From Oxalobacteraceae bacterium (GTDB lineage Bacteria > Pseudomonadota > Gammaproteobacteria > Burkholderiales > Burkholderiaceae_D), in the NCBI GenBank assembly GCA_027490725.1, contig JAIXXN010000035.1, forward strand, positions 28,628 to 92,627: a DNA stretch of 64,000 nucleotides. The letters are read 5' to 3'. Of the stretch, positions 44,315 through 51,975 are shown one piece after another (position 1 is the first letter of the stretch; every line of letters starts with the position of its first letter). A model generated the notes under the pieces. That model had not been told where the DNA came from and ran no database searches. It saw nothing but the letters and a program-made list of their open reading frames with translations. The position numbers and the translations under genes are program-made.

Positions 44315-45421
44315 ATGAGTAAGAAAAAAGTCGTGATCGGTATGTCGGGCGGGGTCGATTCCTCGGTCTCGGCATGGCTGCTCAAGGAGCAGGGTTACGA
44401 AGTCATCGGCCTGTTCATGAAGAACTGGGAAGATGACGACGACAGCGAGTACTGCTCGACCCGACAGGACTGGATCGATGCGGCCAGCGTGGCCGACGTG
44501 ATCGGCGTGGACATCGAAGCGGTCAACTTCGCCAGCGAATACAAGGATCGCGTGTTCGCCGACTTCCTGCGCGAGTACCAGGCCGGACGCACCCCGAATC
44601 CCGACGTGCTGTGCAACGCCGAGATCAAATTCAAAGCCTTCCTCGACCACGCCATGACGCTGGGCGCCGACCTGATCGCCACCGGCCACTACGCCCGCGT
44701 ACGCGAGCGCAATGCCAGTTTCGAACTGCTGAAAGCAGTCGACCACACCAAGGACCAGAGCTATTTCCTGCACCGCCTGAATCAGGCGCAGCTCTCGAAA
44801 ACCCTGTTCCCGCTGGGCGAAATCCCGAAAACGGAAGTGCGCCAGATCGCCGCCAAACTGGCGCTGCCGAATGCCACCAAAAAGGATTCGACCGGTATCT
44901 GCTTCATCGGCGAACGACCATTCCGCGAATTCCTCAACCGCTACCTGTCCTACAAGCCGGGCCCGATGATGACCGACGATGGCCGTCAGGTGGGCGAGCA
45001 CGTGGGTCTGAGCTTCTACACGCTGGGCCAGCGCAAAGGCATCGGTGTCGGCGGCCTGAAAGCCTATAAAAAGGAGGATGGCAGTAGCGATGCGTGGTAC
45101 GTGGCGCGCAAGGACGTGGCCAACAACACCCTGTACATCGTGCAGGGACATGACCACCCGTGGCTGCAATCGGCCACTCTGCAGGCCGATACGGCCAGCT
45201 GGATTGCCGGTCATGCACCGGTCAGCAGCACGCTGGCCGCCAAAACCCGCTACCGTCAGGCCGACGTCGCCTGCGAGCTGACGCCGCAAGGCGACAGCGA
45301 TTTCGCACTGCGCTTCATGGAGCCGCAATGGGCGGTCACACCGGGTCAGTCGGCGGTGCTCTACGATGGGGATATCTGCCTCGGTGGCGGCCTGATTGCC
45401 GGCTCCACGCTGGCCGGCTAG
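44315..45421 (+). CDS. mnmA: tRNA 2-thiouridylase MnmA
   Basis: Adds sulfur to U34 of Lys, Glu and Gln tRNAs. At 368 residues it has the PP-loop [15 protein letters not shown] (about residues 9-23) and the first catalytic Cys in [12 protein letters not shown] (about 93-104). The second is in [19 protein letters not shown] (about 188-206), with the GHYARV and [11 protein letters not shown] elements. AGGA precedes the ATG. The C-terminal beta domain is present ([17 protein letters not shown] ending), so the gene is complete. Confidence 0.96.
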   Translation: MSKKKVVIGMSGGVDSSVSAWLLKEQGYEVIGLFMKNWEDDDDSEYCSTRQDWIDAASVADVIGVDIEAVNFASEYKDRVFADFLREYQAGRTPNPDVLCNAEIKFKAFLDHAMTLGADLIATGHYARVRERNASFELLKAVDHTKDQSYFLHRLNQAQLSKTLFPLGEIPKTEVRQIAAKLALPNATKKDSTGICFIGERPFREFLNRYLSYKPGPMMTDDGRQVGEHVGLSFYTLGQRKGIGVGGLKAYKKEDGSSDAWYVARKDVANNTLYIVQGHDHPWLQSATLQADTASWIAGHAPVSSTLAAKTRYRQADVACELTPQGDSDFALRFMEPQWAVTPGQSAVLYDGDICLGGGLIAGSTLAG

Positions 45422-45484
45422 CCGCACCGGCTTGCCGCGCCGGCTTGCCGCGCCGGCTAGCCGCGGCGCTGCGGCGGCCGGGCT
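45422..45484. repeat. Three-copy 13-bp tandem repeat with overlapping hairpin
   Basis: CCGCRCCGGCTWG repeats three times at 45422-45460 directly after the mnmA stop. The last copy overlaps a GC-rich stem (CCGG-TA-GCCGC / GCGGC-GG-CCGG, 45453-45481) followed by a short TTT. This may be a weak terminator between mnmA and the convergent receiver gene. Confidence 0.6.
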
Positions 45485-45498
45485 TTAGCTAGTCCAGC

Positions 45499-45954
45499 TC
45501 AGGCAGCAGGTGGCGCGCCTTCATCCGGCGCGGCTGCACCTGTTTCGCCTGCCGCTTCGGCCTCGCGTGCCAGCGCGGCGCGCTGCCGCTTGACCATCGC
45601 GATCACGGTATTGCGGATAGTATTCAGCACCGTATCGGCCTTGAACGGCTTGACGATAAAGCCATGCACGCCCATTGCGTGGGCCGCCTGAATGGTGGCC
45701 GCATCGAACTCGCTCGACACCATGAAAATCAGCATCTTGGGCCAGTTGGTTTTGATCTCGCGCACGATGTCATCGCCACTTTCGATCTGCTCGCGGGCGA
45801 TGCAGATCAGGTGTGGCTGATGCTTGATCAGCAGCGCCAGACCGTTGGCGCAAGTATGCGCCTGCCCCACCACCTCGTAACCGCCCTCCACCAGCACGGT
45901 ATTGAGCAAGCCACGCGCCACTGCGCTGGTATCGATAATCACTGCTTTTAACAT
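45499..45954 (-). CDS. Degenerate receiver-domain (CheY-like) protein
   Basis: A 151-residue single receiver domain with a 30-residue Ala/Glu/Pro-rich tail. The fold is clear (LKAVIIDTSAVARGLLNTVL at the start, MLIFMVSSEFDAATIQAAHA and GVHGFIVKPFKADTVLNTI). However, the phosphoacceptor Asp is missing: the beta3 strand reads HLICIAREQIESG, where CheY-like proteins have a D at the Ala/Arg position. The second acidic-pocket residue is Thr (IIDT), while the switch Ser and the conserved Lys (VKPF) remain. It probably cannot be phosphorylated normally and may act as a constitutive or ligand-driven binding module. It is 15 bp downstream of xni. Confidence 0.85.
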   Translation of the reverse strand: MLKAVIIDTSAVARGLLNTVLVEGGYEVVGQAHTCANGLALLIKHQPHLICIAREQIESGDDIVREIKTNWPKMLIFMVSSEFDAATIQAAHAMGVHGFIVKPFKADTVLNTIRNTVIAMVKRQRAALAREAEAAGETGAAAPDEGAPPAA

Positions 45955-45969
45955 TGCGCCTACCTTGTT

Positions 45970-46755
45970 CTAGTCCCCGTCCGGCCCGGACCACGCCAGC
46001 ATATTCCAGCTCACGCCCAGCCGCACGTCGGTTTTTAATTCCACCAGTTGTCTCGAAAGATACAGCATTTCCTTCTCTTTTCGTAGCGTTATCCCCAGCC
46101 GGTCCTGCAGGATACCGGCACCGGCGAGGATGCCATCGAGCGTGCCATAGGTGCGCAGCAGGCGTGCCGCTGTCTTGACGCCCACTCCGGACACTCCGGG
46201 GATCGCATCGGCCGGATCGCCCATCAGCGCCAGCAGGTCGGCCAGTTGTGCCGGCGCCACACCCCACTTGGCCTCGACCCAGGCTGCGTCATGCCAGACG
46301 CCCTTGAACGGGTCCCACAACAGCGCGCCCTGCGCGATCAGACTATGCAGATCCTTGTCGGTACTGGCCACATACGCCTCACCACGCCCTTCGGCCAGCC
46401 AGCGCTGCACCGCCGTGGCCAGTACGTCGTCCGCTTCCACGCCCTCGACGGCCAGCACTGGCCAGCCCTGCGTCTGTAATTGCGCCTGCCATGGCCCCAG
46501 CGCCGCTTTCAGCGCGTCCGGCATCGGTGCGCGGCCTGCCCGGTAATCGGCATACAGCGCATGCCGCCAGGTCGGTCCTCCCGCATCGAAAGCCAGAAGA
46601 ATATGGGTAGGCGCGTGCATGCGGCGCAACTTGTGCAGCGACGACTGGGCGTAGCGCAGCGCCGTTAGCGCCTTGTCGGCGCTATCGGGTTCGGGACTGG
46701 CCTCGTACATACGACGCACGATGTTAAGGCCATCGATGGCCAGCAATCTAGCCAT
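45970..46755 (-). CDS. xni: 5'-3' exonuclease / flap endonuclease (Xni-like)
   Basis: A 261-residue stand-alone member of the Pol I 5'-nuclease family. It has RLLAIDGLNIVRRMYEA (first metal Asp, about residues 3-19), ILLAFDAGGPTWRHALYADY (about 52-71) and GVEADDVLATAV (about 104-115). VASTDKDLHSLI supplies further Asp ligands, and the helix-hairpin-helix GDPADAIPGVSGVGVKTAAR (about 178-197) binds DNA. No polymerase domain is present. Role: flap or ExoIX-type processing in replication and repair. Confidence 0.9.
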   Translation of the reverse strand: MARLLAIDGLNIVRRMYEASPEPDSADKALTALRYAQSSLHKLRRMHAPTHILLAFDAGGPTWRHALYADYRAGRAPMPDALKAALGPWQAQLQTQGWPVLAVEGVEADDVLATAVQRWLAEGRGEAYVASTDKDLHSLIAQGALLWDPFKGVWHDAAWVEAKWGVAPAQLADLLALMGDPADAIPGVSGVGVKTAARLLRTYGTLDGILAGAGILQDRLGITLRKEKEMLYLSRQLVELKTDVRLGVSWNMLAWSGPDGD

Positions 46756-46856
46756 AACAGGAAAAAGAGAAAAGCAGCATCACGCCGCCATTGTAACGTA
46801 GCGCTGCAGCGCTGCAGCACTATGGAAGCGACAGCGGCAGCGGCACTACCGCAGGC

Positions 46857-47528
46857 TTACTTGAGGAAATCGTATGGACCGCCACGGGCCAGCGCGCGCT
46901 GGAAGGCAGGACGGCTATGGATGCGCTGCAGGAAATCCATCAGACGCGGGCGGCTGGCATCCAGACCGGCGCGCGACGCTGCCGCCTCCAGCGGGAAGCT
47001 CATTTGAATATCGGCGGCACTGAACTCGGCGCCGGCAAACCATGGGCGCTGCGCCAGTTCCCCTTCCAGATAATCGAGATGGCTGGTGAGCTGCGGCTGG
47101 ATATAGCTGCTCTTCACCTTATTCGCAATCGCGCGCGCAATCGGCCGCACGAAGAATGGCGCCGGACTGTTTTCGACCCGGTCGAACACCAGTTTTAACA
47201 GCAGCGGCGTCATCGCCGAGCCTTCCGCATAGTGCAGGAAATAGGTCCAGCGACGCCGTTCCGGAGTACCGGCAGCAGGCTGCAAACGCCCTTCGCCATA
47301 GGTCTCGAGCAGATACTCGATGATCGCGCCGGACTCCGCCACCACCACCTCGCCATCCGTAATCACCGGCGATTTACCGAGCGGATGGATGGCACGCAGT
47401 TCGGGCGGCGCCAGCATGGTGTTCGGGTCGCGCGCATAGGCCACGATTTCGTAGGGCAGACCCAGTTCCTCGAGCAGCCAGAGGACACGCTGCGAGCGCG
47501 AATTATTCAGATGGTGAACCACGATCAT
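46857..47528 (-). CDS. Glutathione S-transferase family protein
   Basis: A 223-residue GST. The start at 47528 (MIVVHHLNNSRSQRVLWLLE) has GGAG 8 bp upstream. The thioredoxin-like N-domain includes the glutathione-contacting Ser of NNSRSQRVLW (about residues 8-17), HPLGKSPVITDGEVVVAESG (about 51-70) with the cis-Pro and the Glu-Ser pair. The helical C-domain has FSAADIQMSFPLEAA (about 175-189). Related bacterial proteins resemble GstA/GstB or Ure2-type enzymes; the substrate is unknown. A decamer repeat array lies in its upstream region. Confidence 0.88.
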   Translation of the reverse strand: MIVVHHLNNSRSQRVLWLLEELGLPYEIVAYARDPNTMLAPPELRAIHPLGKSPVITDGEVVVAESGAIIEYLLETYGEGRLQPAAGTPERRRWTYFLHYAEGSAMTPLLLKLVFDRVENSPAPFFVRPIARAIANKVKSSYIQPQLTSHLDYLEGELAQRPWFAGAEFSAADIQMSFPLEAAASRAGLDASRPRLMDFLQRIHSRPAFQRALARGGPYDFLK

Positions 47529-47597
47529 GCTGAGCACTCCACAAAAAAGCACGGCCGTTCGCCGCAATCGTCGCAGCTTACCATGGCTAGCGCCGCT

Positions 47598-47687
47598 CTG
47601 CTGAACACTGCTGAACACTGCTGAATGGTGCTTAGTGATCCTTAGTGATCCTTAGAGATGCTGAGAGATGCTTGGTAATGCTTAGCG
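47598..47687. repeat. Nine-copy degenerate tandem array with 10-bp period
   Basis: Nine consecutive 10-bp units lie in the 150-bp gap between the GST gene and the Cys-rich FeoB-partner gene. The units drift along the array from CTGCTGAACA (two exact copies) through ATCCTTAGTG to ATGCTTAGCG, as expected of an old tandem duplication or selected phasing. Period and copy number match the array at 18898-18987 exactly. Confidence 0.8.
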
Positions 47688-47978
47688 CTGTACGTGCAAC
47701 GTAATCACCCGCGCACCCGGCTTGCCCGGCTGGCCGTTGCCCGATGCCGCGCTGCCGCCTTGCGAGCCAGCGCCGGCACTATCGCAGCCGCCGCAACTGC
47801 TGCAGCCATCGCCACAACCGTCACGCAGCCCGAACAGGCGCGACAGCAGGCGTGCGTCGTAGCCGCGCCGGCTCAGCGCCGTGGCCCAGCGACGCCGCAA
47901 TGCCGCCGGCAGATAGCGCCGGCAGGTATGCAGCAAGGCCAGCAAGACGATCAGTGCGACCAGAAGATTCTGCAGCAT
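47682..47978 (-). CDS. Cys-rich single-span membrane protein linked to FeoB
   Basis: A 98-residue protein with one N-terminal helix (LLVALIVLLALLHTC), a basic stretch (RRYLPAALRRRW) and a Cys cluster CGDGCSSCGGC at about residues 55-65. The tail is Gly/Ser rich. It begins 1 bp after the feoB stop. The layout matches the FeoB-associated Cys-rich membrane proteins found after feoB in other bacteria, which take the place of FeoC. The cluster could bind iron or an Fe-S centre as a sensor, by analogy only. The last six bases overlap the decamer array. Confidence 0.75.
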   Translation of the reverse strand: MLQNLLVALIVLLALLHTCRRYLPAALRRRWATALSRRGYDARLLSRLFGLRDGCGDGCSSCGGCDSAGAGSQGGSAASGNGQPGKPGARVITLHVQR

Positions 47979-47979
47979 G

Positions 47980-49878
47980 TCAGCCTCCGCTTATCAGCAG
48001 CGCCACGTGGTAAGTCAGGAAGGATGCCGCGTAGGCGAGCGCAAACATATACCCCGCCATCAGCAGCGGATAGCGCCAGCCATTGGTCTCGCGGCGCACC
48101 ACGCTGAGCGTCGACATGCACTGCGGCGCAAACACATACCACGCCAGCAGCGACAGCGCGGTCGGTAGGGTCCATGTCGCCGCGATGATCGGCGTCAGCG
48201 ACTGGGCCAGCGCATCACCACTCTGGGACAGTGCATACACCGTACCCAGCGCCCCCACCGCCACTTCGCGTGCGGCCAGTCCCGGCACCAGCGCAATGCA
48301 GATCTGCCAGTTAAAGCCGATCGGTGCGAACACATATTCCAGCCCGCGTCCCAGTATCCCCGCCAGACTGTAATAGATAGCCGGATGAGTCGCGCCTTCC
48401 GGTGCACCGGGGAAGGTGCTCAGGAACCACAGCAGTATCATCAGCGTCAGAATAATCGTCCCTACCCGCGTGATGAAGATCTTGGCGCGCTCCCACAGAC
48501 CCAGTCCCAGATTCTGCAGATGCGGCCAGTGATAGGAAGGCAGTTCCAGCATCAGCGGCTGCTGGTGATTCGAGCCCATGGCACGCTTCATGAAGTAAGC
48601 CACAGCCATCGCCGAAATAATCCCGGCCGCATACAGCGCAAACAGCACCAGCCCTTGCAGACTGATAAAGCCGGCCACTTCACGCTCGGGAATAAAGGCC
48701 GCAATAATCAGCGCATACACGGGCAGACGCGCCGAGCAGGTCATCAGCGGCGCGATCATAATCGTCACCAGCCTGTCGCGCGGATTCTGGATAGTACGTG
48801 CCGCCATAATCCCGGGGATCGCGCAGGCAAAGCTCGACAGCAGCGGAATGAAAGCGCGTCCGGACAAGCCCACCCCGCCCATCAGGCGATCCAGCAGGAA
48901 GGCGGCACGCGGCAGATAGCCGCAGTCTTCCAGCACCAGAATAAAGAAGAACAGAATCAGAATCTGCGGCAGGAACACCAGCACACTGCCGGCACCACCG
49001 AGGATGCCCTCGACCAGCAGACTACGCAGCAAGCCGTCCGGCATCGCGTCCCTGATCATGGTACCGAGACCATCGATGCCATCCTTGATCAGATCCATCG
49101 GCACATTGGCCCAGCTGAACACCGCCTGGAACACGCAGAACATCAGCAGCGCCAGAATGATTGGCCCCATCACCGGGTGCAGCACCACATGGTCAATCTG
49201 CTCGCTCAGGTTACCGCTATCGTCCGCATCACGGCACACCAGCGCCAGAATCCGCCGCACCTCGCGCTGGGTCACCTCGACGCTGACCGCATCGATCGCG
49301 TCCAGCGACTGTGGCACCACCTTGTCGGTCAGCGGCAAGGCATCCAGCGCCTGCACCAGCGCGCGTTCGCCGCCGGCCTGCACTGCCACGGTGGCCACCA
49401 CCGGCATCCCCAGTTCCTGGGCTAGCAAAGCTTCATCGATGATGATGCCGCGCTTGCGCGCCACGTCCACCATATTCAGCGCCAGCACCATCGGCAAACC
49501 GAGCCGCTTGATCTCCAGCACCAGCCGCAGATTCAGACGCAAGTTGGTGGCATTCACCACGCACACCAGCACATCCGGCACCGCCTCGCCGGCACGGTGT
49601 CCGGCCACCACGTCACGCGTAATCGCCTCATCCGGCGTATGCGCCGACAGACTATACGCACCGGGCAGGTCAAGCAGACGATAGGCACGTCCGGCGGGCG
49701 AACTGAAACTGCCCTCCTTGCGCTCGATGGTGACACCGGCGTAATTGGCCACCTTCTGGCGGGCGCCCGTCAGACGGTTAAACAGCGCGGTCTTGCCGCA
49801 ATTGGGATTGCCCAGCAGCGCCACCATAGGCGCAGCAGCGGCGGCAGGCGTCGCCGCCCGGGATTCGACAGCAGCCAT
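47980..49878 (-). CDS. feoB: Ferrous iron transporter FeoB
   Basis: Inner-membrane Fe(II) permease of 632 residues. The N-terminal G protein has GNPNCGKTALFNRLTG (G1, about residues 22-37), YAGVTIERKEG (G2), LLDLPGAYSL (G3) and ALNMVD (G4). The membrane part carries two Gate regions (GAGSVLVFLPQILILFFFIL, GLSGRAFIPLLSSFACAIPG with the conserved Cys) and AFIP/CSARLPVY elements. It lies 3 bp after feoA. A Fur box controls the operon upstream of feoA. Confidence 0.96.
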   Translation of the reverse strand: MAAVESRAATPAAAAAPMVALLGNPNCGKTALFNRLTGARQKVANYAGVTIERKEGSFSSPAGRAYRLLDLPGAYSLSAHTPDEAITRDVVAGHRAGEAVPDVLVCVVNATNLRLNLRLVLEIKRLGLPMVLALNMVDVARKRGIIIDEALLAQELGMPVVATVAVQAGGERALVQALDALPLTDKVVPQSLDAIDAVSVEVTQREVRRILALVCRDADDSGNLSEQIDHVVLHPVMGPIILALLMFCVFQAVFSWANVPMDLIKDGIDGLGTMIRDAMPDGLLRSLLVEGILGGAGSVLVFLPQILILFFFILVLEDCGYLPRAAFLLDRLMGGVGLSGRAFIPLLSSFACAIPGIMAARTIQNPRDRLVTIMIAPLMTCSARLPVYALIIAAFIPEREVAGFISLQGLVLFALYAAGIISAMAVAYFMKRAMGSNHQQPLMLELPSYHWPHLQNLGLGLWERAKIFITRVGTIILTLMILLWFLSTFPGAPEGATHPAIYYSLAGILGRGLEYVFAPIGFNWQICIALVPGLAAREVAVGALGTVYALSQSGDALAQSLTPIIAATWTLPTALSLLAWYVFAPQCMSTLSVVRRETNGWRYPLLMAGYMFALAYAASFLTYHVALLISGG

Positions 49879-49881
49879 AAC

Positions 49882-50148
49882 TTATTCCGGTTGAATAGAA
49901 ACCAGCGCCGCTTCGAAGCGACGCAGCGCGAAGGTGGCATTGCCCACCTTGATCGCCAGCGGCTCACCGCCCGGCATACCACGCTTGAGCATACGGATCT
50001 GCTCTCCCGGCACAAAACCCAACTCCATCAGGCGGCGCGCCAGCGTCGCACCATCCGCCTGTGGCTGGCCGGGGGCGATATGCACCACCGTCGCGCTAGC
50101 GCCGACCGGCAGGGTATCGAGAGTGATCAGAGGAACAGCATGCGTCAT
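49882..50148 (-). CDS. feoA: FeoA ferrous iron transport protein A
   Basis: An 88-residue SH3-like cytoplasmic partner of FeoB. The body ADGATLARRLMELGFVPGEQ (about residues 31-50) and LKRGMPGGEPLAIKVGNATF (about 54-73), ending in RRFEAALVSI, is the family pattern. It is first in feoA-feoB-Cys-rich gene order. The promoter has a TATAAT at 50254-50259 (minus) with a Fur-type palindrome just upstream, so transcription should rise when iron is low. Confidence 0.93.
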   Translation of the reverse strand: MTHAVPLITLDTLPVGASATVVHIAPGQPQADGATLARRLMELGFVPGEQIRMLKRGMPGGEPLAIKVGNATFALRRFEAALVSIQPE

Positions 50149-50253
50149 AGCGAAATCCGTTCAAAACGCCGCCGGGCAGGTGCCGCAGCGGCTTTCCGGC
50201 CTGTGGCGATCTACTCGGGAATGAGCCATGCCTGCCGGAAATAACATCAGCCT

Positions 50254-50280
50254 ATTATAAACGGTAATGCGAATTACTTC
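50254..50280 (-). promoter_or_regulatory. feoA promoter with Fur box
   Basis: Minus-strand TATAAT at 50254-50259. Directly upstream is the palindrome GTAATTCGCATTAC (50264-50277 on the minus strand), a Fur-type element lying between the -10 and the -35 positions. Repressor binding there would block polymerase. Confidence 0.65.
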
Positions 50281-50327
50281 TATTTGCGCTTGCATCCCGC
50301 ATGAAATTGCGGCACACTACCGGAAAT

Positions 50328-50346
50328 GATAATGATTCGCATTAAG
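50328..50346 (+). promoter_or_regulatory. Fur box upstream of bfd
   Basis: GATAATGATTCGCATTAAG resembles the 19-bp Fur consensus GATAATGATAATCATTATC, with a near-perfect left half. It lies 35 bp before the bfd start. Its right half shares TTCGCATTA with the feoA-side box. Confidence 0.7.
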
Positions 50347-50380
50347 TAACCATAAAACAAAGTGATGAGAAGGTGAGCCC

Positions 50381-50602
50381 ATGATCGTCTGCGTCTGCAA
50401 CAACATCTCTGACCGTGAAATCCGCATGGCCATCGAACTCGGTTCCGACTCGATGGAAGCATTGCAGCGCGACCTCGGCGTCGCCACCTGCTGCGGCCAG
50501 TGCCTGAGCTACGCCACCGAACTGCTGAGCGACACTCTGGCCCAGTCGCAGACCGTCGTGCTGCAGGAAACCGTACTGCAACGTCAGACCTGCAGCAACT
50601 AG
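50381..50602 (+). CDS. bfd: Bacterioferritin-associated ferredoxin
   Basis: A 73-residue [2Fe-2S] protein that reduces bacterioferritin to release stored iron. The cluster ligands are at the start and middle: CVCNN (Cys4, Cys6) and CCGQC (about residues 37-41), the BFD arrangement CxC...CxxC. AAGGTG precedes the ATG. A Fur box lies upstream. The tonB gene follows 8 bp later and bfr is 0.9 kb away, so the cluster links iron uptake and storage. Confidence 0.94.
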   Translation: MIVCVCNNISDREIRMAIELGSDSMEALQRDLGVATCCGQCLSYATELLSDTLAQSQTVVLQETVLQRQTCSN

Positions 50603-50610
50603 GAGTGGTC

Positions 50611-51303
50611 ATGCACACCCTGAGCTTCACCGCTTACGGCCAGCATCACGGACAGGAAGTCCCGCGCTGGCGCAAACTGGCACCGCTGGCCGCCATCGTC
50701 GCCGCTCACGCCCTGATGTTCTACCTGTTCAACAACGGCATGCTGCGCCAGGTCGCACATGCCGTTATGCCCAACATCGTCACCATCAACTTCGTCGCCG
50801 CCAGCGAGCCCGTCAAGGCCGCCCCGCCGCCACCGATGCCGAGCGCCCCGCCGCCCAAGCTTGCCGTGATCGTCCCGCCGTTACCAGCGCTGGCGATTGC
50901 CAGCAGCGAGCCGACCATCAGCGTCAGCAGCGCCCCCGTACGCAGCAGCGAAGCGGCCGCCAGCAGCAACGCCGCCAGCGCCAGCGTCGCCGCTCCCGCC
51001 GTCGCAGTCGCCGCCAGCGCCAGCCCGAAAACCATCTCCAGCGTCGAATACCTGCGCGCCCCGCAAGCGGTCTACCCGAACAGCTCGCGCCGACTGGGCG
51101 AGAGCGGCATCGTCATGCTGCGCGTCCTGATCGGCGAAAAAGGCCAGGCCGAGCAAGTCGTGATCCAGAAATCGTCCGGCTACAGCACCCTCGACGAAGC
51201 CGGCCGCCAGGCCGTCCTGCGCGCCCTCTACAAGCCCTACATCGAAGATGGCAAAGCCATCGCCGTGTACGCCCTCGTCCCCATCAACTTCCAGCTCGGC
51301 TAA
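50611..51303 (+). CDS. tonB: TonB energy transducer
   Basis: A 230-residue TonB starting at the ATG at 50611, with AGGAG 6 bp upstream. One N-terminal helix (APLAAIVAAHALMFYLF, about residues 25-41) contains the His typical of TonB. A Pro/Lys-poor but Pro-rich periplasmic linker (KAAPPPPMPSAPPPK) and a Ser/Ala-rich stretch follow. The C-terminal domain has VYPNSSRRLGESGIVMLRVL, KSSGYSTLDEAGRQAV and the YALVPINFQL end. It transmits ExbB/ExbD energy to outer-membrane receptors such as the one at 56-58 kb. Co-transcribed with bfd, so likely Fur-controlled. Confidence 0.92.
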   Translation: MHTLSFTAYGQHHGQEVPRWRKLAPLAAIVAAHALMFYLFNNGMLRQVAHAVMPNIVTINFVAASEPVKAAPPPPMPSAPPPKLAVIVPPLPALAIASSEPTISVSSAPVRSSEAAASSNAASASVAAPAVAVAASASPKTISSVEYLRAPQAVYPNSSRRLGESGIVMLRVLIGEKGQAEQVVIQKSSGYSTLDEAGRQAVLRALYKPYIEDGKAIAVYALVPINFQLG

Positions 51304-51304
51304 T

Positions 51305-51374
51305 AACCGGGGTCAGATCCGACATCCGGACACGGACTCGGCTTAAACCGGGGTCAGATCCGACATCTAGACAC
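51305..51374. repeat. Direct repeat of ACCGGGGTCAGATCCGACAT
   Basis: A 22-bp sequence containing ACCGGGGTCAGATCCGACAT occurs at 51305-51326 and again at 51346-51367. After a variable base or two, each copy is followed by GACAC. The pair fills the gap between tonB and bfr. It looks like a dispersed intergenic repeat unit rather than a gene. Confidence 0.8.
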
Positions 51375-51464
51375 AAGCTGAGCTTTTGCCATACTGGAGG
51401 CAGCGCAAGCTGTCCCCGTCGTGGCACAATGGCGTTACTCCACCACCACGAAAGAGAGAGCGCC

Positions 51465-51938
51465 ATGAAAGGTGATCCGGAAGTCATCAAGCAACTGAAC
51501 GCCCAGCTGACCAACGAGCTGACTGCGATCAATCAGTATTTTCTGCATTCACGCATGTACCGCCACTGGGGCCTGAGCCGTATTGCCAAGAAGGAGTACC
51601 AGGAGTCCATCGGCGAAATGAAACATGCCGACAAACTCATCGATCGTATTCTGATGCTGGACGGCCTGCCGAATCTGCAAGCCCTGCACAAAGTGATGAT
51701 CGGCGAACATACCGAGGAAATGCTGGGCGCCGACCTGAAACTGGAACAGGGTGCCCAGATTACCGTGAAGGCCGGCATCGCCGCCGCCGAACAGGCCGCC
51801 GATTATGTGTCGCGCGATTTGCTGCTGGAAATCCTCGACGACACCGAAGAACACATCGACTGGCTGGAAACCCAGCTGGATCTGATCGGTAAAGTCGGCA
51901 TCCAGAACTATCTGCAAAGCCAGATGCACGACGAATAA
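51465..51938 (+). CDS. bfr: Bacterioferritin
   Basis: Haem-containing iron-storage protein of 157 residues, start MKGDPEVIKQLNAQLTNELT at 51465. Ferroxidase residues are all present: Glu18 (NELTAINQYFLHSRM), Glu51 and His54 in GEMKHADK, and the Glu of KAGIAAAEQA. Glu127/His130 lie in DDTEEHIDWLE. The haem ligand Met52 lies between Glu51 and His54. It should form a 24-mer shell. Bfd nearby is the matching reductase. A strong terminator follows. Confidence 0.96.
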   Translation: MKGDPEVIKQLNAQLTNELTAINQYFLHSRMYRHWGLSRIAKKEYQESIGEMKHADKLIDRILMLDGLPNLQALHKVMIGEHTEEMLGADLKLEQGAQITVKAGIAAAEQAADYVSRDLLLEILDDTEEHIDWLETQLDLIGKVGIQNYLQSQMHDE

Positions 51939-51940
51939 AA

Positions 51941-51975
51941 AAACGGCCAGCTTTTCGGAGCTGGCCGTTTTCTTT
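51941..51975. terminator. Bidirectional terminator between bfr and suxC
   Basis: AAACGGCCAGCT / AGCTGGCCGTTT stem with a 6-base loop, followed by TCTTTC on the plus strand. The A-run 51937-51943 makes a seven-T tail for the minus-strand sucrose operon. Confidence 0.9.
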
